From Gilliamella sp. Occ3-1 (GTDB lineage Bacteria > Pseudomonadota > Gammaproteobacteria > Enterobacterales > Orbaceae), in assembly GCF_001690655.1 (NCBI RefSeq), contig NZ_LZHQ01000021.1:1-38937 (forward strand): a stretch of DNA of 38,937 nucleotides. Direction: 5' to 3'. The number at the start of each line of letters is the position of its first letter. Position 1 is the stretch's first letter. The notes below the pieces were generated by a model. That model searched no databases and was not told the DNA's origin. It saw only the letters and a list, made by a program, of their open reading frames with translations. Below are positions 16,944 through 27,148 of the stretch, piece by piece. Both the position numbers and the translations under genes were made by a program.

Positions 16944-19715
16944 ATGAAAAATGAACATATTTTTAGTCCGATAACTCTACCTAATGGAGTTGAACTAAAA
17001 AATCGTATAATGATGGCCCCAATGACAACTTGTTCTGGTTTTTATGATGGTTCAGTTACTCAAGATCTAATTGAATATTATCGTGTACGATCTGGTGAAA
17101 TAGGGACAATTATTGTTGAATGTGGATTTGTTGATAATAAAGGATTAGCTTTTCCTGGTGCAATTGGTTTAGATAGTGATGACAAAATTGAAGGATTAGC
17201 AAAGATTGCGAAGGCAATCAAAGAAAAAGGCTCCAAAGCAGTAATTCAAGTTTACCATGGAGGGCGAATGGTTGAGCCAAAATTAATTGGTGGACAATCG
17301 CCTGTGGGGCCAAGTGCAATATCAGCACCACGCCCTGGTGCAGCAACACCAGTAGCATTAAGCGCTGATGAAGTCGATGAAATGATCGAAAAATTTGGCC
17401 AAGCAGTGCGACGTGCTATCCAAGCTGGATTTGATGGTGTTGAAATTCATGGTGCCAATACTTATCTTATTCAGCAATTCTATTCACCAAATTCAAATCA
17501 ACGAGATGATAAGTGGGGGGGAAATCGTGATAATCGTACTCAATTCCCTTTAGCAGTCTTAGATATCACTCATAGTATGGTAAAACAATATGCATCTCCA
17601 GAGTTTATCGTTGGTTATCGCTTTTCTCCAGAAGAATTAGAAATCCCAGGCATTCGTTTTGATGACACAATGTATTTGCTTGAAAAATTGGCCCTAAAAG
17701 GGCTTGATTATGTCCATTTCTCAATGGGAACAACGCTTAGATCATCGATTGTTGATACTCAAGATCCAACTCCATTAATTAAAAAATTTGTTGCGATGCG
17801 TTCACCAATTTTATCAAAAATTCCTGTTGTAGGTGTCGGTAATGTTGTTCATCAAAGTGATTTGGATAGTGCCATCGACAATGGCTATGATTTAGTTGCG
17901 GTTGGTCGAGCTTGCATTGCTTATCCTGATTGGGTTAGTCGCATAAAGAAAGGTGAAAAACTAGAGCTATTTATCAATAGTGATAAACGTGAAGATCTGA
18001 ATATCCCTGAACCTCTATGGCATTTTTCGCTTGTTGAAAGTTTGATTCGGGATGTGAACCTTAATGTTAAAAAATTCAAACCTGGTAATTATCAAGAAAA
18101 AGTTAATGATGAATCTTATGAGTTTTTGATTAATGTTGAATTAGGAAATGATTTTATCAAAGATATACAACTCGTTAATGCTAACAACTTTGATAGCGAA
18201 GTATTAAATAATTTTACTGAAATTAAGCATCGAATTATTGACTCTAACAGTCCACATGTTGATGCTATTTCTGGCGCAACGACACAATGTGAGGTATTTA
18301 AAAAAGCTGTAACTAAAGCGATGGCAAAATCTAATAAAGAAGCAATTATTGCGGAAGGTGGTGATCCAAATGACCAATCCTTTGATGTTGTGGTTGTTGG
18401 TAGTGGTGGAGCAGGGCTTACTGCTGCGATCCAAGCTCATGATCTTGGTGCAAATGTGGTTATTGTTGAACAAATGTCTGTAATTGGCGGTAATACCAAT
18501 AAAGCTTCAGCCGGTATGAATGCGGCAGAAACCAAATTCCAAAAACTCAAAGGTATTACAGATAGTAAAGAACTCTTTTATAACGAAACGATGACAGGCG
18601 GAAAAAATAAAAATAACCCTGATTTATTACATTATTTTGTTGAAAATGCACCAAATGCCATTGATTGGTTAGATGAAAATGGTATTGAATTAAGTGGTAT
18701 TACAACAACTGGTGGAATGAGTATTGATCGAACTCACCGCCCTGAAAGTGGTGCTGCAGTAGGTGGTTTTTTAATTAGTGGCCTAGTTAAAAACATCAAT
18801 AAGCGTGGTATTGATGTTATGCTTGATACTGTAGTTACTGAAATTATGACAGAAAATAATAAAGTGGTTGGTGTTAAAGTTTCAGAAGAAGATGGCTCAA
18901 ATCACGTAATAAAAACAAAAGTAGTTATTATTGCAACTGGTGGGTTTAGTGCCAATACCACAATGGTTGAAAAATATCGACCCGATCTTAAAGGTTTTGT
19001 CACCACTAATCACAAAGGTGCTACTGGTTCAGGCATTATGTTATTGGAAAAACTTGGTGCAGGAACCGTTGATATGGAAGAGATTCAAATCCACCCAACG
19101 GTTGAACAAACAACATCTTATTTAATATCTGAATCGATTCGAGGTGGAGGCGCAATACTTGTATCACAAAATGGTCAACGATTCGTTAATGAACTTGATA
19201 CAAGGGATAAAGTTTCAGCTGAGATTATAAAATTACCTGAGCACTATGCTTATATCTTATTTGATCAACAAGTCCGTAATGAAAACAAAGCAGTGGAAGA
19301 ATATGTTTCAAATGAACTTGTATCACAAGCAAATACCATTGAAGAATTAGCACAAAAATTATCAATTGATACTAATAAATTAACTAAAACAGTAAAGCGT
19401 TATAATCAGTTTGCTATTACCAAACAAGACGAGGATTTTGGCCGAACAACAGGTATACGTCATCCAATAGAAAAAGGTCCTTTCTATGCAATAAAGATCG
19501 CACCGGGCGTTCACCATACCATGGGGGGAGTGACAATCAACACCCAAACACAAGTCCTAGATGCTAATAAAAATATCATCCAAGGGGTCTTTGCCGCAGG
19601 CGAAGTTGTTGGCGGTGTACATGGTGCTAACCGTATTGGTGGCAATGCTGTTGCTGATATCATTATTTTTGGTAGACAAGCGGGTAAAAAAGCTGCTGAT
19701 TATATTAAAAATTAA
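16944..19715 (+). CDS. Three-domain soluble NADH:fumarate reductase-type flavoprotein
   Basis: Three fused domains are visible. Residues about 1-370 form an Old Yellow Enzyme/NADH:flavin oxidoreductase domain (MMAPMTT, QVYHGGR, GVEIHGAN, WGGNRDNR, VAVGRACIAYPDW). About 385-465 is an FMN_bind domain with the flavinylation motif DAISGATT, last Thr447. About 480-923 is a fumarate-reductase/flavocytochrome c domain: FAD motif VVGSGGAGLTAAI, QIHPT, ESIRGGGA, ELDTRDK, HHTMGG, GGVHGANRIGGNA. The His and Arg residues that bind and protonate fumarate in Shewanella Fcc3 have counterparts here. Enzymes of this architecture are soluble NADH-dependent fumarate or acrylate-type reductases; the exact acid is not decided by motifs. 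I chose ATG 16944 over GTG 16926, which lacks a ribosome site. apbE follows. Confidence 0.9.
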   Translation: MKNEHIFSPITLPNGVELKNRIMMAPMTTCSGFYDGSVTQDLIEYYRVRSGEIGTIIVECGFVDNKGLAFPGAIGLDSDDKIEGLAKIAKAIKEKGSKAVIQVYHGGRMVEPKLIGGQSPVGPSAISAPRPGAATPVALSADEVDEMIEKFGQAVRRAIQAGFDGVEIHGANTYLIQQFYSPNSNQRDDKWGGNRDNRTQFPLAVLDITHSMVKQYASPEFIVGYRFSPEELEIPGIRFDDTMYLLEKLALKGLDYVHFSMGTTLRSSIVDTQDPTPLIKKFVAMRSPILSKIPVVGVGNVVHQSDLDSAIDNGYDLVAVGRACIAYPDWVSRIKKGEKLELFINSDKREDLNIPEPLWHFSLVESLIRDVNLNVKKFKPGNYQEKVNDESYEFLINVELGNDFIKDIQLVNANNFDSEVLNNFTEIKHRIIDSNSPHVDAISGATTQCEVFKKAVTKAMAKSNKEAIIAEGGDPNDQSFDVVVVGSGGAGLTAAIQAHDLGANVVIVEQMSVIGGNTNKASAGMNAAETKFQKLKGITDSKELFYNETMTGGKNKNNPDLLHYFVENAPNAIDWLDENGIELSGITTTGGMSIDRTHRPESGAAVGGFLISGLVKNINKRGIDVMLDTVVTEIMTENNKVVGVKVSEEDGSNHVIKTKVVIIATGGFSANTTMVEKYRPDLKGFVTTNHKGATGSGIMLLEKLGAGTVDMEEIQIHPTVEQTTSYLISESIRGGGAILVSQNGQRFVNELDTRDKVSAEIIKLPEHYAYILFDQQVRNENKAVEEYVSNELVSQANTIEELAQKLSIDTNKLTKTVKRYNQFAITKQDEDFGRTTGIRHPIEKGPFYAIKIAPGVHHTMGGVTINTQTQVLDANKNIIQGVFAAGEVVGGVHGANRIGGNAVADIIIFGRQAGKKAADYIKN

Positions 19716-19744
19716 ATTATTACAACTAGCTGAGCTTGTTTAAT

Positions 19745-20710
19745 ATGGTGTATTCGAGATATGAATATTCTCAAACTTTAATGGGAACAACGGTGTCATT
19801 AACGCTTTTAGAGCCAAATGAAGCCGTTGCACACACTGTTTTTCAAATTATTAAAATGCTTGAGGATAAATTGACTGTTAACCGGCTATTTTCAGAAGTT
19901 ATGTCAATTAATTTAGCTGCGGGTAAACACCCAGTGACAGTGAGTCAACCTATTTTTTCCCTAATTGAACAAGCTCAAAAAGTCAGTCTTTATTTCAATA
20001 GTTGCTTTAATTTTGCTATTGGCCCATTAGTTAAGCTTTGGAAGATTGGTTTCCAAGGTTATCAAGTACCATCTGCTGAATTAATAAAACAACAACTATT
20101 GTTAATTGATCCTAAAAATGTCGAACTTGATACAAACACACATTCCGTTTTTTTAAAAAAAACTGGAATGGAAATTGATTTAGGTGCAATTGCTAAAGGG
20201 TATATTGCTGATATCGTCAAATTGGTTTTACTCGAAAATCAAGTGTATCAAGGTATTATTAACTTAGGTGGAAATGTATTAACTTTAGGTGAGTGTTTAA
20301 CAGAACAAAGTGGTTATTGGAATATAGGATTAAGAAAACCGTTTTCAATTAGTGATGAGCTGTCTGGCGTTATTAAAGTTAAAAATAAATCAGTTGTCAC
20401 ATCGGGAATTTATGAGCGCTTTTTTATGCAAAAAAATAAACTTTATCATCACATATTTAATCCCAAAACAGGCTATCCGTTGGACAACGAACTTGAAAGT
20501 GTGACAATAATTTCAGATTCTTCATTAGAAGGCGATATTTATTCGACTGTTTTTTATGGATGGGGGATTGAGAAAAGTAAGGCGTATTTGCGAAAGAATC
20601 AAAATTTATCAGCCATATTTTTGCTAAAAAATAAAACTATAGCATTAATAAATCCTGATAACTTTAGTTTTCAAAAAACCGATACTCAATACACTATAAA
20701 AATAGATTAA
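19745..20710 (+). CDS. apbE: FAD:protein FMN transferase ApbE
   Basis: ApbE moves FMN from FAD onto a Thr or Ser in the motif D-x-x-S/T-G-A-T-S/T of target flavoproteins, with Mg. Family motifs are MGTTVSL, DLGAIAKGYIAD, INLGGNV, SVVTSGIYERFF and HHIFNPKTGYP. The protein (about 321 aa) has no signal peptide or lipobox, unlike the exported ApbE proteins that serve RnfG or periplasmic targets. It therefore acts in the cytoplasm. It follows the fumarate-reductase-type gene by 29 bases, and that protein carries a flavinylation motif, so it is the natural substrate. ATG 19745 is preferred to the TTG at 19736, whose spacing to the only GAG is too short. Confidence 0.94.
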   Translation: MVYSRYEYSQTLMGTTVSLTLLEPNEAVAHTVFQIIKMLEDKLTVNRLFSEVMSINLAAGKHPVTVSQPIFSLIEQAQKVSLYFNSCFNFAIGPLVKLWKIGFQGYQVPSAELIKQQLLLIDPKNVELDTNTHSVFLKKTGMEIDLGAIAKGYIADIVKLVLLENQVYQGIINLGGNVLTLGECLTEQSGYWNIGLRKPFSISDELSGVIKVKNKSVVTSGIYERFFMQKNKLYHHIFNPKTGYPLDNELESVTIISDSSLEGDIYSTVFYGWGIEKSKAYLRKNQNLSAIFLLKNKTIALINPDNFSFQKTDTQYTIKID

Positions 20711-20757
20711 TTATTCAATTTGCAATAAATGCGATTTTAGTTAACGATATAATTTTA

Positions 20758-20771
20758 TTATTTTTTATCAA
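20758..20771 (+). promoter_or_regulatory. Weak candidate FNR site upstream of the dicarboxylate transporter
   Basis: TTATT-TTTT-ATCAA matches the FNR consensus TTGAT-N4-ATCAA at 8 of 10 fixed positions. In such A+T-rich sequence partial matches occur by chance, so this is only suggestive. An FNR homologue is encoded at 32982-33695. Confidence 0.2.
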
Positions 20772-20967
20772 TTTTGTTTTTGTGTAAATGACTTAATATA
20801 TAGGTCTTTTCACAAAAAACATTCAGGTGGATTATTGATTTTATTGAATTTTTTTTGATTATGCAAACATGAGCAATTATAAATAATAGCCAAACAAAGA
20901 ATAGTATTATTGTAACTGAATTAAATCTTATAAATTAAATAATATTTAAGTTAAAAAGGAAAATATT

Positions 20968-22428
20968 ATGAGCGTAGTAAAGAAACCACCAGTAAAATGG
21001 TTGCCACTTATCATTATTGTGGTAATTTCAGCGATATTTTGGTTGTTTGTATCTCCACCTGAAGGTATTAGTCAAGAGGGTTGGCAAACCAGCATCATTT
21101 TTGTTGCAACAATTGCCAGTATTGTTGCCGAAATAATGCCAATTGGCGCAATTGGTCTATTAGCAATTACTGTTTTTGCTGTATTGAGACCATCTGGTGC
21201 AACAACAGCGACTGAGTCAATAAAAATCTCGTTAAGCGAATTAAATAGTAGTCTTATTTGGTTAATTGTTATTGCCTTTATGATCGCTCGTGGTTTTATC
21301 AAAACAGGTTTAAGTAAACGAATAGCCTATTATCTTGTTAAAATTTTGGGTAAAAATACCTTAGGACTTGCTTATGGTTTATCCGTTACTGATATTGCAT
21401 TGGCACCAGCTATTCCAAGTACAACAGCACGTGCTGGCGGAGTTATTTATCCAATAGCGGAAGCGCTAGCAATTAATTTTAAATCCAATCCTAAAGATGA
21501 ATCAAGAAACCGTATAGGTACTTTTTTAATGCTAACTATTAGCCATGTAAATGATATCACCTCGGCAATGTTTCTAACGGCATTTACAGGAAATTTATTA
21601 GCCGCTAAATTAGTTACAACATCACTAGGTATTACATTAGGGTGGGGGGAATGGTTTGTTGCAGCAATTGGGCCATGTTTAGTTTCATTCGTTGTGATAC
21701 CTTTGGTGATTTACTTTCTGACTAATCCAGAATTAAAAAGAACACCGGAAGCGCCAAAATTAGCGGCTGAAGAATTAAAGAAAATGGGGGTAATTACTGT
21801 TAAAGAAATCATTATGGGTGTTACTGTTGTACTTTTGTTAGCGCTTTGGATTTTTGGTAAAAACTTCGGTATTGATTCAACAACTACTGCGTTTATTGGC
21901 TTAACTATTTTGATCTTATCTGGTGTATTAAGCTGGGATGATATTAAAGGAGAAAAAGCTGCCTGGGACACATTAATTTGGTTTGCGGCATTACTTATGA
22001 TGGCGGGGCAAGTTAATAAACTTGGTGTAACAAAATGGTTAGGGGACACAATAGGTGTAGCTGTACAAGGTCATTTAGATGAAAGTAGTTGGGTATTAGT
22101 TTTAGTTATTTTATGTGTTGCCTATGTTTATTTACATTATTTCTTTGCAAGTGGAAATGCTCATATTGCTGCATTATTTCCCGTTTTCTTATCGATCGCT
22201 ATTGCCTTAGGCGTACCAACTCTAACTGCAATTTTTGCGTTGGTTATTTGTACTAACTACTTTGGATCAATTACACAGTTTGCAAATGCTCGAAATCCAC
22301 TATTATTTGCCGAAGGTTTTGTGCCAGTAAAAACTTGGTGGAAAATTGGGTTTATTTGTAGTGTTGTAAATCTAATTATCGTATTTACTGTTGGAATTTT
22401 ATGGTGGAAGATTATTGGTTTGGGTTAA
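20968..22428 (+). CDS. DASS-family (CitT/TtdT-like) C4-dicarboxylate transporter
   Basis: This 486 aa, highly hydrophobic inner-membrane protein has about 12 predicted membrane segments. It belongs to the divalent anion:Na+ symporter family, in the CitT/TtdT/YbhI branch. Recognisable family segments are the SLIWLIVIAFMIARGF helix, the SNT-type motif region (PAIPSTTARAGGVIYPI), LTISHVNDITSAMFLTA, and the C-terminal ASGNAHIAALFPV and NYFGSITQFANARNPL. Members of this branch exchange succinate for citrate, tartrate or fumarate. Beside a soluble fumarate-reductase-type enzyme and ApbE, an acceptor/succinate exchange role is the simplest reading, but the substrate is an inference. The 257-base gap after apbE suggests its own promoter. 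AAGGA precedes the ATG. Confidence 0.85.
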   Translation: MSVVKKPPVKWLPLIIIVVISAIFWLFVSPPEGISQEGWQTSIIFVATIASIVAEIMPIGAIGLLAITVFAVLRPSGATTATESIKISLSELNSSLIWLIVIAFMIARGFIKTGLSKRIAYYLVKILGKNTLGLAYGLSVTDIALAPAIPSTTARAGGVIYPIAEALAINFKSNPKDESRNRIGTFLMLTISHVNDITSAMFLTAFTGNLLAAKLVTTSLGITLGWGEWFVAAIGPCLVSFVVIPLVIYFLTNPELKRTPEAPKLAAEELKKMGVITVKEIIMGVTVVLLLALWIFGKNFGIDSTTTAFIGLTILILSGVLSWDDIKGEKAAWDTLIWFAALLMMAGQVNKLGVTKWLGDTIGVAVQGHLDESSWVLVLVILCVAYVYLHYFFASGNAHIAALFPVFLSIAIALGVPTLTAIFALVICTNYFGSITQFANARNPLLFAEGFVPVKTWWKIGFICSVVNLIIVFTVGILWWKIIGLG

Positions 22429-22461
22429 TATTAGTAAATAGTTAACTTATTTCTTGTTTCG

Positions 22462-22490
22462 ATACCGCCAATTGATATGGCGGTATTTTA
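22462..22490 (+). terminator. Intrinsic terminator after the dicarboxylate transporter
   Basis: An 8-base perfect stem (ATACCGCC/GGCGGTAT) with a 9-base loop, followed by TTTTAT, lies 34 bases after the transporter stop. Confidence 0.75.
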
Positions 22491-22511
22491 TATATAACTT
22501 AATTTTTATAA

Positions 22512-22613
22512 TTAACAAACTGCAATTGAAAGTTTCAAATCCTCAATGCCTTTCCAATATTTTTGTTTTTGTTCTAAATCAAGTAATATCAATTTATTAT
22601 TTTCAACAAACTT
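22512..22613 (-). pseudogene. Relic of the Ppx C-terminus, in frame downstream of ppx
   Basis: In the same frame as ppx and only 16 bases past its stop codon, 33 codons encode KFVENNKLILLDLEQKQKYW and KGIEDLKLSI. This corresponds to the last part of E. coli Ppx (near LVxLDLEKEQEYWEGVAGW). A second stop (TAG, 22614-22616) separates it from ppx. The roughly 165 residues that lie between these two parts in E. coli are missing. A 9-base direct repeat (CTAGAAGTT) spans the junction. It is untranslated unless both stops are read through. Confidence 0.7.
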
Positions 22614-22628
22614 CTAGTTAACTTCTAG

Positions 22629-23573
22629 TCACTTAGGGCTATCAATTAAATCATAAAGCACTCCTTCACGTAATGCGCATGGACTAAATTGTAAAGCTTT
22701 TAACCCAAACGCATTAAAAACCCCACTAAGTATAGCTAGCCCGCTAACAAATACATTTTTCCTTTCATTAGAAATTGATGGATAATCAATTTCTTGAAAA
22801 GAGTTAAATTTTAAAACATAACTAATTAAATCATCGAGCCTTTTGGGAGTAATAATTCCATCACAAACACCAATATCTAACAAGATACGATAAATAGACT
22901 TAGTAGTTCCAGATGTGCCAAATGCAATAGTAATATTTTGTTTTTTTATAATATTAATCAAGCTTTCAATTTGTTGTTCGGCGGCAAGCTTTGCTTGTTC
23001 AAATGAAATAGCGTTAATTTTATTTTCATGAAAAAACTGTTTAGCATAAGTTATGCATCCCATAGGGCGACTAGCAACAATCAAAGGTTTTAGATCATTT
23101 CCTCTACCTACTGCAATTTCTGTAGAGCCTCCACCGATATCTATTACAAATTTAGTATCATTTGACGATGCTGGTTCAGATGTCATGGTTCCTAAATAAA
23201 TAAGACGAGCTTCTTCTTGTCCCGATATGATTTCTATCGGAAATGGAAATACTTTAGCCGCAGCCATTAAAAATTTATATCTATTTTTTGCAACCCGTAG
23301 TGTATGAGTTGCTACAACGCGAATATGTTCAGGTGGAAAGCCTTTCAACCTTTCAGCAAATAGTGTAAGACATTCGACACTTTGCATAATGCATGATTTA
23401 CTTAGTTGGTTATTAGCATTAAGCCCTGTAGCGAGATAAATATTTTTTTTATTTTTATAAATAATCTGTATAGCACCATCTATAATACGAGCAATAACCA
23501 TGTGAAAACTATTTGAACCAAGATCAACTACGGCATATTCATTGAATTTATTCACTTTAAATTCCTTATTCAA
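22629..23573 (-). CDS. ppx: Exopolyphosphatase, shortened to the Ppx/GppA phosphatase domain
   Basis: Ppx hydrolyses terminal phosphates from inorganic polyphosphate. The ASKHA-fold Ppx/GppA domain is complete: [15 protein letters not shown] at the N-terminus, [49 protein letters not shown] and [14 protein letters not shown] at the end. The protein stops at 314 aa, while E. coli Ppx has 513 aa. The missing part is the C-terminal HD-like region, of which a relic remains just downstream. Two-domain, about 310 aa Ppx proteins exist in other bacteria, so activity may be retained with altered processivity. Its start overlaps the ppk end by 8 bases, giving a ppk-ppx operon. Confidence 0.9.
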   Translation of the reverse strand: MNKEFKVNKFNEYAVVDLGSNSFHMVIARIIDGAIQIIYKNKKNIYLATGLNANNQLSKSCIMQSVECLTLFAERLKGFPPEHIRVVATHTLRVAKNRYKFLMAAAKVFPFPIEIISGQEEARLIYLGTMTSEPASSNDTKFVIDIGGGSTEIAVGRGNDLKPLIVASRPMGCITYAKQFFHENKINAISFEQAKLAAEQQIESLINIIKKQNITIAFGTSGTTKSIYRILLDIGVCDGIITPKRLDDLISYVLKFNSFQEIDYPSISNERKNVFVSGLAILSGVFNAFGLKALQFSPCALREGVLYDLIDSPK

Positions 23574-25623
23574 CTGATTCTAACTGATTCAAATAATCAT
23601 AAATGGCATATTGTGCTCTAATTTTTTTCTTATTACCTCTTTGCACATAATTATTAGTTGCATCTTTATCAATAATACGAGCTTTTACATTATCATTGCA
23701 CTGAATATTAAAAATATTATGAATAGTTGATTTTATTATTGGGTCAAAGATTTTTACACCCACTTCAATACGATTATCTAGGTTACGAGGCATCCAATCA
23801 GCAGAAGAAATATAAGTATCTTTTTTCCCATCATTTTCGAAAATATACACACGAGCATGTTCTAAAAACTGATCAACAATACTTGTGACAGTAATATTTT
23901 CGCTTAAATTAGGAATTTTTGGTATCAAGACACAAGTTCCTCTTACTACAATTCTAATTTTTACACCTGCACAAGATGCACGGTATAATTGGTCGATCAT
24001 ATCTTTATCGGTTATTGCATTGAGTTTTAAATAGATACCAGCTACTTTACCTGCTTTAGCATTATTTATTTCTTGTTGAATAAATTCATAAAATCTCAAT
24101 CGGGTATTTTGTGGAGACACAAGTAAATGATGGAACGAAACTGGTTTAAATGGGTTTTCAATGAAATTAAATACATTTTTAACTTCATCTGTAATTACAG
24201 GATCTGCAGTTAATAACGAAAAATCGGTATAAATTCTTGCAGTCCTTTCATTAAAATTACCTGAACCAATATGGGCATAACGAACAATTTCGCCATTTTC
24301 TTTACGATCAATCAAAAATAATTTGGCGTGGATCTTTAGTTTTGGTTGTGAATAGATAACTTTAATTCCACTACTAATTAATCGTTTTGCCCATTTTATA
24401 TTTGCCTCTTCATCAAACCTTGCTTGTAATTCAACAACTACAGTGACCTTTTTACCATTATTGGCAGCATTAATGGCCGCATGAATAAAGCGGGAATCTT
24501 TTGCAACTCGGTAAATATTCATGCGAATATGTGTAACAGATGGATCAAACGAAGCTTGGCGCATAATTTCTAATACGTGTCCAAAAGAGTAGTAGGGATA
24601 ATAAAGCAACACATCTCGATCTTTAATCGCATCAAACGAATTACGGAATTGTTTAAATCGATTATAACTTAAACTAGGAATTTTTTTATTTAATAGCTTT
24701 TTTTGTCCAAAGTCTGGAAATTTCACAAGATCTTTAAAATTAGGATAGCGCCCACTTGGCATTGCGTCTTGTTCAGTTAATAACAATTTATTAATTAATA
24801 ACTCAAATAATGCTTTTGGCATATCTTTTTGATAAGTAAAACGAACAGGCTGTGCAGTCAAACGTTGTTTTAGACCTTGTGACATAAGTTCAAGCAAACT
24901 GTCTAACTCCGTGTTTAATTCGTATTCAGCATCTCTATTAATATTAATTGAATAGGCATTTAATTCTTTGGCATCAAAAAAAACCTTAAAAATATCGGGT
25001 AAACAGTAACGTAATATGTTATCCAAAAAAATGATTGATTTATTTTTAGTTGAAATTTCTGACGGTAATAACACAAAACGAGAAATATTATCTGTCGGTA
25101 ATTCAAGTAACGCATAATTGGTTTTATCTTCACAAATAATTTCTACAGCTAAATAGGCATGATCATCTTTCAAAAATTGAATAAGTTCGGTATGACTATC
25201 GAGTAAGATAGGGGTAATGTATTGCCTAAGATTTTGTTTATAATAATTTTTTATCCAAGTTTCTTGGTAAGTTGAAAGTTGTCTTTCATTAATCAAAAAG
25301 ATTTGATTTCTTGCCATTTCTAATAATAGTTCATTATAAAGTTGGTCAAACTGCAATTCTAGTTGAATAACTTTTTGGTTTACTTGGCGTAATAGGTTTT
25401 TAGAGTTAGAAGATGAGTTGGCTTGTTCTTGTTCAATAAGTACATATTTTTTTAAATTGGCAAACTGTACTTTATAAAACTCATCAAGATTACTTGAGTA
25501 TATACCTAAAAAATGTATCCTCTCTATAAGTGGATTACTTTTATCAGCAGCTTCTTGTAAGACTCGCTGATTGAAAGATAACCAACTGAGTTCCTTAGGT
25601 AAATATACTTTTTCTTCAATCAT
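23566..25623 (-). CDS. ppk: Polyphosphate kinase 1
   Basis: PPK1 reversibly polymerises the gamma-phosphate of ATP into polyphosphate, acting at the membrane. The 685 aa protein matches E. coli Ppk (688 aa). It opens with [18 protein letters not shown], followed by the helical N domain with [17 protein letters not shown]. The two phospholipase-D-like C domains include the autophosphorylated His in [13 protein letters not shown] (H432; H435 in E. coli), [11 protein letters not shown] and [16 protein letters not shown]. ppx overlaps its 3' end, so synthesis and degradation enzymes are made from one message. Confidence 0.97.
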   Translation of the reverse strand: MIEEKVYLPKELSWLSFNQRVLQEAADKSNPLIERIHFLGIYSSNLDEFYKVQFANLKKYVLIEQEQANSSSNSKNLLRQVNQKVIQLELQFDQLYNELLLEMARNQIFLINERQLSTYQETWIKNYYKQNLRQYITPILLDSHTELIQFLKDDHAYLAVEIICEDKTNYALLELPTDNISRFVLLPSEISTKNKSIIFLDNILRYCLPDIFKVFFDAKELNAYSININRDAEYELNTELDSLLELMSQGLKQRLTAQPVRFTYQKDMPKALFELLINKLLLTEQDAMPSGRYPNFKDLVKFPDFGQKKLLNKKIPSLSYNRFKQFRNSFDAIKDRDVLLYYPYYSFGHVLEIMRQASFDPSVTHIRMNIYRVAKDSRFIHAAINAANNGKKVTVVVELQARFDEEANIKWAKRLISSGIKVIYSQPKLKIHAKLFLIDRKENGEIVRYAHIGSGNFNERTARIYTDFSLLTADPVITDEVKNVFNFIENPFKPVSFHHLLVSPQNTRLRFYEFIQQEINNAKAGKVAGIYLKLNAITDKDMIDQLYRASCAGVKIRIVVRGTCVLIPKIPNLSENITVTSIVDQFLEHARVYIFENDGKKDTYISSADWMPRNLDNRIEVGVKIFDPIIKSTIHNIFNIQCNDNVKARIIDKDATNNYVQRGNKKKIRAQYAIYDYLNQLESVE

Positions 25624-25675
25624 TTTAATCTTTCAAACTCTATTAATAGTATTTTATACAGGATATCTTATGTAA

Positions 25676-25706
25676 AAAAAAAAGCTAGCATGTAGCTAGC
25701 TTTTTT
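25676..25706. terminator. Bidirectional terminator between pykF and ppk
   Basis: GCTAGC arms (25684-25689 and 25695-25700) with a 5-base loop are flanked by A-runs on the left and T-runs on the right. The extended stem is AAAAAGCTAGC/GCTAGCTTTTT. On the minus strand it lies downstream of pykF and just upstream of ppk, so it separates their transcripts. Confidence 0.8.
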
Positions 25707-25735
25707 ATTGCAGGACAAATAATAAGTATACCGTT

Positions 25736-27148
25736 TTAAATACGGTGAACAGATGTTGTGTTAGTAGTTCCACTTGGTACTAAAGCACCAGATACCATCA
25801 CAATAATATCTCCTTGTTGTAAACCGCATACTTTCACAGCCATCTCTTTACCTAAACGATAAAAATCGTCAGTTGAGTTAATTGAATCAATTAAAATAGG
25901 CTCTACACCTTTTGTCACAGCTAATTGATTAACAGTTTTTTGACTTGATGAAAGCGCTAAAATACGAGCTCTGGGGAAATAATGACGAACTTCCCTAGCT
26001 GATTTACCGCTACGAGTTGCAACAACAATTAATGGTACATTTAGACGCTCGGCAATTTCTACAGCTCCACAACAAACAGCCGAGGTTATACTCAACTTTT
26101 CTTCTTTTGATGTCAATACTAATGATGCTGGAATAGTGTTGTCAGTACGTTTACAGATAGTTGCCATGACATTCACTGTTTCAAGTGGATATTTCCCTTT
26201 GGCACTTTCACCTGAAAGCATAACTGCATCTGTGCCGTCAATAATTGCATTAGCTACATCACCAGCTTCTGCACGAGTTGGGCGTGGGTTTTTAATCATT
26301 GAATCAAGCATTTGTGTTGCTGTAATAACTGGTTTAGATGCTTTATTACATTTCTTGATCATCATTTTTTGAGCAAAAATAACTTCTTCAACAGCGATCT
26401 CAACTCCTAAATCACCACGTGCAACCATAATGCCGTCAGAAGCATCAAGAATTTCATCAAAATTATCTAAACCTTCTTGGTTTTCAATTTTAGATATAAT
26501 TTTAATGTTTTCACCACCATGAACTTTTAAGTGAGCACGAATATCTTCTACATCAGAACGTTTACGAATAAATGATGCAGCAATAAAGTCAACACCTTGT
26601 TCACAACCAAAAATGAGGTCATTTTTATCTTTTTCTGCTAGTGCTGGCAATTTAATTGAAACACCAGGTAAATTAATACCTTTATTTTCACCAAGTTCAC
26701 CATTATTTAAAACAGTACAGATAACCTCATTACTTTTAATTTCTTTAACGTCCATAGCAATTAAGCCGTCATCAACTAAAACACGATTACCAGGTTTAAG
26801 GTCATGCGCAAAACCATCGTAAGTTACAGCTACACGGTCTTTATTTCCGATAACATTTTTGTCTGTGGTAAACGTGAATGTTTGACCAGCAACTAGGGAT
26901 ACATCATTACCCCCTTCTAATTTGATAGTGCGAATTTCAGGGCCTTTGGTGTCTAGCATAATAGCGGCTTTTAAACCGGTTTCTTGCATTACTTCACGTA
27001 AATTTTTGATACGGTTGCCATGTTCTTCGTAATCACCATGCGAAAAATTTAAACGCATAACATTCATGCCAGCATTTAATAATTTTGCTAACATTTCTTT
27101 TGATTCAGATTTTGGTCCGATCGTACAAACAATTTTTGTCTTTTTCAT
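25736..27148 (-). CDS. pykF: Pyruvate kinase I (PykF type)
   Basis: Pyruvate kinase converts phosphoenolpyruvate and ADP to pyruvate and ATP, the last glycolytic step. The protein is 470 aa, exactly the length of E. coli PykF, and collinear with it: [60 protein letters not shown] (with the catalytic Lys), [28 protein letters not shown] and GTTNTTSVH. PykF enzymes are activated by fructose-1,6-bisphosphate. Only the type I sequence pattern is seen here; no PykA is in the window. Confidence 0.98.
   Translation of the reverse strand: MKKTKIVCTIGPKSESKEMLAKLLNAGMNVMRLNFSHGDYEEHGNRIKNLREVMQETGLKAAIMLDTKGPEIRTIKLEGGNDVSLVAGQTFTFTTDKNVIGNKDRVAVTYDGFAHDLKPGNRVLVDDGLIAMDVKEIKSNEVICTVLNNGELGENKGINLPGVSIKLPALAEKDKNDLIFGCEQGVDFIAASFIRKRSDVEDIRAHLKVHGGENIKIISKIENQEGLDNFDEILDASDGIMVARGDLGVEIAVEEVIFAQKMMIKKCNKASKPVITATQMLDSMIKNPRPTRAEAGDVANAIIDGTDAVMLSGESAKGKYPLETVNVMATICKRTDNTIPASLVLTSKEEKLSITSAVCCGAVEIAERLNVPLIVVATRSGKSAREVRHYFPRARILALSSSQKTVNQLAVTKGVEPILIDSINSTDDFYRLGKEMAVKVCGLQQGDIIVMVSGALVPSGTTNTTSVHRI

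Noticed and set aside
18204..18473. Minus-strand open frame within the fumarate-reductase gene
   Set aside because: It is antisense to a strongly conserved coding region and is explained by codon bias.
20831..20850. A second FNR-like site (TTGAT-TTTA-TTGAA) upstream of the transporter
   Set aside because: The second half does not fit ATCAA and such partial matches are common in A+T-rich DNA.
21072..22049. Minus-strand open frames within the dicarboxylate transporter
   Set aside because: These are antisense shadows of a membrane-protein gene with conserved motifs.
22605..22630. Direct repeat CTAGAAGTT as an insertion-sequence target duplication
   Set aside because: No element lies between the copies; they are 2 bases apart and better explained as a deletion junction.
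26136..26822. Plus-strand open frames opposite pykF
   Set aside because: pykF matches its family along its whole length on the other strand.
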